NCBI GenBank assembly: GCA_947476405.1
Contig: CANJQG010000038.1
Span: 1 to 17,747 of the forward strand
DNA length: 17,747 bases
From: Thiotrichales bacterium
GTDB taxonomy: Bacteria; Pseudomonadota; Gammaproteobacteria; Francisellales; CACEW01
Reading direction: 5' to 3'
The translations under genes were made by a program, and so were the position numbers. The notes under the pieces were generated by a model. It was not told the origin of the DNA. It saw only the letters and a program-made list of their open reading frames with translations, and did no database searches. Positions 14,455-17,747 of this stretch are shown here, piece by piece (position 1 is the first letter of the stretch; every line of letters begins with the position of its first letter).

Positions 14455-14483
14455 ATTATACTTTATTTTCGCGATTTAATCAA
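14455..14483 (-). promoter_or_regulatory. Promoter for the orphan gene, overlapping the end of yciB
   Basis: On the minus strand TTGATT (14478-14483) and a perfect TATAAT (14455-14460) are exactly 17 bases apart. The -35 box is formed by the Leu-Ile codons near the end of yciB, and the spacer includes the yciB stop. The expected leader is about 27 bases. Confidence 0.65.
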
Positions 14484-15002
14484 GTAATATAAATAGGCCG
14501 TTTGCAGAAATACAAAAAGAATCGTCAATCCAAACATCCCAAACACTTTAAAATTGACCCAGACATTGGTGGAATAGTGATAGGCAATATAAATATTGAG
14601 CGTCCCTAAAAAGAGGAAAAAGACGCCCCAAACTGAATTGATTTTCCTTAAAATATCAACAGGAAGAGAGGGGGCGGTATCGGCTTGTTTAACAAAAATT
14701 TCGAGGATCGTTCTTTTAAAAAAGTGACTGAGTAAAAAGGCGGTGCCCATCAACCAGTTAATAATGCTGACTTTCCATTTTAAGAAAAGCGGATCATGGA
14801 AGAAAATGGTCAGGCTGCCGAAAATAAGGATCAAGACAAAGCTAAGCCAGTAAACGGGTTTGACATAGCCTTGTTTGATTTGCATAAAAAGAATCTGTAA
14901 GGCGCTCCCGACAATCAGCGCAAAAGTGCCCCAATAAAGGCCCCAGATTTTATAGACAATAAAGAAAACAACAACGGGGAACATGTCATAAAACATTTGC
15001 AT
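14463..15002 (-). CDS. yciB: Inner-membrane septation protein A (YciB/IspZ family)
   Basis: The 179-residue protein aligns end to end with E. coli YciB (179 residues). Shared features are the FPVVVFFIVYKIWGLY start, the FGSLTIFFHDPLFLKWKVSIINW core, the NSVWGVFFLFLGTLNIYIAY segment and the WVNFKVFGMFGLTILF end. About five membrane helices are visible. The family takes part in cell-envelope synthesis and septation; its biochemical activity is not firmly known. The start MQMFYDMFPV matches the family. It lies 22 bases after the pnp stop, probably in the rpsO-pnp transcript, with only a weak GGGGA as ribosome binding site. Confidence 0.95.
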   Translation of the reverse strand: MQMFYDMFPVVVFFIVYKIWGLYWGTFALIVGSALQILFMQIKQGYVKPVYWLSFVLILIFGSLTIFFHDPLFLKWKVSIINWLMGTAFLLSHFFKRTILEIFVKQADTAPSLPVDILRKINSVWGVFFLFLGTLNIYIAYHYSTNVWVNFKVFGMFGLTILFVFLQTAYLYYLIKSRK

Positions 15003-15024
15003 GATGTGATTCCCCGTTTAATGG

Positions 15025-17130
15025 TTACTCTGTGGCCGCTGCTGGTATTGCAGTGACTTCAAGATCGCGCATCGTCAGTTTGATTCGGCCTTGACGATCC
15101 GTTTCCATTACTTTGACCTTAACGATATCGCCTACATTTAAAAAGTCTGAGACATTCTCAACGCGTTCTTCACGAATTTGTGAGACATGTACCAGTCCAT
15201 CACGACCAGGCATAATCGTTACGAAAGCACCAAAGTCAGCAATACGGGCGACTTTACCTTCATAAATCGCACCAATTTCAACTTCAGCAATAATGTCTTG
15301 AATCCGCGCAACAGCGGCTTCAATGGCTTTCTTGTCAGCTGAGAAAATTTTAACGGTTCCATCATCGGTTAAATCAATGGTCACACCACATTCTTCAGTA
15401 ATGGCGCGAATGACTGATCCGCCTTTTCCGATGATTTCTTTGACTTTATCAGCTTGTACTTTCATCGTGTAAATACGAGGCGCATAAGCGGACATTTCAT
15501 TCGGGGAGGTGATGACTTCATTCATTAAGCCTAGGATGTGCATTCTACCTGCTTTAGCTTGGTCTAATGCAGCAGACATGATTTCCTTGGTGATGCCGGT
15601 AATCTTGATATCCATTTGCAATGCAGTGATCCCAAAGCGGGTTCCTGCTACTTTGAAATCCATATCACCGAGGTGATCTTCATCGCCTAGAATATCACTT
15701 AAAACTGCGAATTTATCGCCTTCTTTAATTAAGCCCATTGCGATACCCGCTACAGATTCCTTGATCGGTACACCTGCATTCAATAATGCAATAGACGTGC
15801 CGCAAACAGTTGCCATTGAGCTGGAACCATTAGACTCCGTAATTTCCGAGACAACACGCAAGGTGTATGGGAATTGCTCATCTGTTGGCAGAACTGCAGA
15901 GATCGCACGACGAGCCAAGTTTCCGTGACCAATTTCGCGGCGTTTAGGGCTGCCTACCATGCCGGTTTCGCCGACGGAGTAGGGGGGGAAGTTATAATGC
16001 AACATGAAGCGATCTTTTGATTCGCCCAAAGCGGCATCCAAAATTTGTGCATCTCGATCATTCCCCATTGTGGTGACAACCAAGGCTTGGGTTTCGCCGC
16101 GTGTAAAGAGTGCTGAGCCATGAGGACGAGGCAAAATACCTTGTTCGATATGAATCGGACGAATCGTGCGGTTATCGCGACCGTCAATCCGTAAGCCGCC
16201 ATTGATGATGGAATCCCGTACATGACGTTCTTCCAGCTTAGCAATAAGGTGGTGTACGATTTTAGCGGTAATTGCTTTTTCAGTATTTTCGAACTGTGTC
16301 GCTGCAGCCGTGCGTAATTCGCTGAGTTTTGCATAACGAGATTGTTTATCTTGAAATCCATAAGCCTCAACAATACCTGGCAAATAAGCGGTTTTGATTT
16401 CGGCCAATAAGGCTTCGTCAGTTGGGGCTGCTTTCCAATCCCATTTTGGTTTTCCAGCGGCTTTCGTGAGTTCTTCAATTGCATGAATCGCGATTTGCAT
16501 TTCTTGATGACCGAATAATACTGCGCCGAGCATGATTTCTTCAGGCAATTGTTTTGCTTCGGACTCTACCATTAATACGGCATCTTTGGTTCCGGCTACG
16601 ACGAGGTCTAATTCGGAGGCCATCACTTCGGCTTTGCTCGGATTCAAAAGATATTCGCCATTTGCAAAACCAACGCGCGCTGCGCCGATTGGGCCTTGGA
16701 AGGGGACACCTGCTAAAGATAAAGCAGCTGATGCGCCAAGCAATGCAGGAATATCGGCTGATACTTCAGGATCTAATGACAATACGGTGACAATCACTTG
16801 GGTTTCATTGAAGAAACCTTCTGGGAAGAGAGGGCGTAAAGGGCGGTCAATCAAGCGTGCAATCAGGGTTTCTTTATCAGAAGGGCGACCTTCGCGCTTC
16901 AAGAATCCACCGGGAATACGTCCTGCAGCATACATTCTTTCTTGATAGTTAACCGTTAGCGGGAAAAAATCAGTTTGACCGACTTTTTTGGAGGCCACAG
17001 CCGTTACGAGCACAACCGTGTCACCCATTCTGACTAATACAGCGCCATCGGCTTGTCGTGCCATTCCGCCCGTTTCAAGCGTGACCTCATATTTTCCAAA
17101 CTGGAACACTTTTTTAAATACTTTAAACAT
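15025..17130 (-). CDS. pnp: Polyribonucleotide nucleotidyltransferase (PNPase)
   Basis: The 701-residue enzyme degrades RNA 3' to 5' using phosphate, releasing nucleoside diphosphates, and is the core of the bacterial RNA degradosome. Two RNase PH domains are evident: the first from FPLTVNYQERMYAAGRIPGGF, the second from RIDGRDNRTIRPI through GDMDFKVAGTRFGITALQMD, which carries the catalytic Asp residues. A KH domain (VKEIIGKGGSVIRAI, about 550-610) and an S1 domain (EGKVARIADFGAFVTIMPGRDG, about 620-690) follow. Length matches the family (E. coli 711). The start is 21 bases after the rpsO stop, with TAAGGA upstream. The conserved rpsO-pnp order supports a joint transcript. Confidence 0.98.
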   Translation of the reverse strand: MFKVFKKVFQFGKYEVTLETGGMARQADGAVLVRMGDTVVLVTAVASKKVGQTDFFPLTVNYQERMYAAGRIPGGFLKREGRPSDKETLIARLIDRPLRPLFPEGFFNETQVIVTVLSLDPEVSADIPALLGASAALSLAGVPFQGPIGAARVGFANGEYLLNPSKAEVMASELDLVVAGTKDAVLMVESEAKQLPEEIMLGAVLFGHQEMQIAIHAIEELTKAAGKPKWDWKAAPTDEALLAEIKTAYLPGIVEAYGFQDKQSRYAKLSELRTAAATQFENTEKAITAKIVHHLIAKLEERHVRDSIINGGLRIDGRDNRTIRPIHIEQGILPRPHGSALFTRGETQALVVTTMGNDRDAQILDAALGESKDRFMLHYNFPPYSVGETGMVGSPKRREIGHGNLARRAISAVLPTDEQFPYTLRVVSEITESNGSSSMATVCGTSIALLNAGVPIKESVAGIAMGLIKEGDKFAVLSDILGDEDHLGDMDFKVAGTRFGITALQMDIKITGITKEIMSAALDQAKAGRMHILGLMNEVITSPNEMSAYAPRIYTMKVQADKVKEIIGKGGSVIRAITEECGVTIDLTDDGTVKIFSADKKAIEAAVARIQDIIAEVEIGAIYEGKVARIADFGAFVTIMPGRDGLVHVSQIREERVENVSDFLNVGDIVKVKVMETDRQGRIKLTMRDLEVTAIPAAATE

Positions 17131-17151
17131 GAAAATCCTTAAATTTAATGA

Positions 17152-17421
17152 TTAACGGCGAAGTTCTAAACGTTCCAAAATTTTGCGATAGCGTTCGATA
17201 TCTTTGCCTTTGAGGTAGTCAAGCAAATTCCGTCTTTGGCTGACCATGCGCAGCAATCCGCGGCGAGAATGGACATCCTGTTTGTGCATTGCAAAATGGG
17301 AGCTGAGCCCTTTAATGCGTGCGGTAAGCAAAGCAATCTGTACTTCAGGAGAGCCAGTATCCCCTTTGCTTTGTTGAAAATCTTTTAATATGGCTTCTTT
17401 GATATCCTTAGTAAGGGACAT
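17152..17421 (-). CDS. rpsO: 30S ribosomal protein S15
   Basis: The 89-residue protein matches S15 throughout: GDTGSPEVQIALLTARI, LSSHFAMHKQDVHSRRGLLRMVSQRR and LDYLKGKDIERYRKIL. It binds the central domain of 16S rRNA and helps to order its three-way junction early in small-subunit assembly. A perfect AAGGAG (17429-17434) lies 7 bases before the ATG, and a good promoter lies about 70 bases upstream. It is the first gene of the rpsO-pnp-yciB unit. S15 often represses its own mRNA, but I could not identify a convincing S15-binding fold in the short leader. Confidence 0.98.
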   Translation of the reverse strand: MSLTKDIKEAILKDFQQSKGDTGSPEVQIALLTARIKGLSSHFAMHKQDVHSRRGLLRMVSQRRNLLDYLKGKDIERYRKILERLELRR

Positions 17422-17490
17422 GTTGATACTCCTTAAAGTAAACTAGTTAATGATGTTTAGACGACCCATTTAAGGTTGAGTCCGGTCGCG

Positions 17491-17519
17491 ATTATATCTG
17501 CTTTTAAGGCGTAGAGCAA
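17491..17519 (-). promoter_or_regulatory. rpsO promoter
   Basis: On the minus strand TTGCTC (17514-17519) and a perfect TATAAT (17491-17496) are 17 bases apart. A G/C-rich segment follows the -10 box (CGCGACCGG), as at stringently controlled promoters of translation genes. The predicted leader is about 63 bases. Confidence 0.7.
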
Positions 17520-17702
17520 GCAATATTAATATGCCTTTTTTCAGAAGGTAGCTTGCACCACTTCAATTTTTATGCTTATTATATCAGTATTATTTTCCAA
17601 TGAGCCTCTTGCAATATTCAGCAAGTGAGCGAATTTATTAATTCAGGGAAAGTAAAAATAATCAAAAAAAGAGGGCTGAACACGGCATAATTGCTGACTT
17701 TG

Positions 17703-17742
17703 TGGTATAATTAGTTTGCGAAAACAATTTACCTAAGGAGGT
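17703..17742 (+). promoter_or_regulatory. Divergent promoter and ribosome binding site for a gene starting beyond the window
   Basis: TGGTATAAT (17703-17711) is an extended -10 element with a perfect hexamer; no good -35 is seen, as common for extended -10 promoters. AAGGAGGT (17735-17742), a full anti-16S match, lies 5 bases before the window edge, so a start codon is expected at or just after 17748. The region 17520-17700 holds no gene that I can support. Confidence 0.6.
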
Positions 17743-17747
17743 CAGCA

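Noticed and set aside
17462..17488. CGACC/GGTCG hairpin as an S15 autoregulatory leader
   Set aside because: The 5' arm lies at or before the transcription start predicted from the -10 box at 17491-17496, so the hairpin would not be complete in the mRNA.

Overview
This window reads as a gammaproteobacterial chromosome segment. The Kbl, Tdh, Pnp, RpsO, YciB and FtsK products resemble their E. coli counterparts throughout. The moderately AT-rich sequence, short intergenic spaces, a Fic protein and decayed insertion sequences would fit a Legionella/Coxiella-type (Legionellales) or related host-associated lineage. That placement is inference; no rRNA or other taxonomic marker is present.

Layout. 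(1) 1-960 is IS debris: the 3' end of an ISAs1-like element, then an IS4-family transposase gene that has lost its catalytic middle. (2) 987-6740, all minus strand, holds seven tightly packed genes in two probable transcription units. kbl-tdh plus an FNR-like reductase carry out threonine catabolism. Behind a good promoter at 3787-3815 follow an MFS transporter, a cytidine deaminase, the nucleotide-sanitising enzyme RdgB and a universal stress protein. (3) 6741-7270 holds a second, inverted remnant of a related IS4 transposase and a copy of a tRNA-linked integration arm. (4) 7272-11169 is bracketed by a 55-bp perfect direct repeat that is the 3' part of tRNA-Arg(CCG). This is the hallmark of an element integrated into the tRNA gene. 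The roughly 3.8-kb island carries a 61-aa orphan, a Fic protein, a Bcr/CflA-type exporter and a divergent LysR regulator. No integrase is left. (5) 11124-17421, minus strand, is core genome: tRNA-Arg(CCG), ftsK, an orphan gene for a disordered 282-aa protein, yciB, pnp and rpsO. (6) 17422-17747 holds the rpsO promoter and a divergent promoter with a strong ribosome binding site for a gene that starts just outside the window.

How the genes work together. Tdh oxidises threonine to 2-amino-3-ketobutyrate and Kbl cleaves this to glycine and acetyl-CoA; the adjacent flavin-type reductase may use or recycle reduced cofactor. The second unit combines import, pyrimidine deamination and removal of damaged purine triphosphates. 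The rpsO-pnp pair links a ribosomal protein to RNA turnover. The LysR/exporter pair is a classic divergent regulator-target arrangement.

Most interesting: the tRNA-Arg island with its repeated TGTCCC-type arms and signs of tandem accretion; the orphan 282-aa protein driven by a promoter buried in the end of yciB; the inverted IS4 remnants flanking the catabolic cluster; and a short frame at 8509-8681 that one extra A would open from an ATG. I found no CRISPR array and no recognisable new multi-gene defence system.
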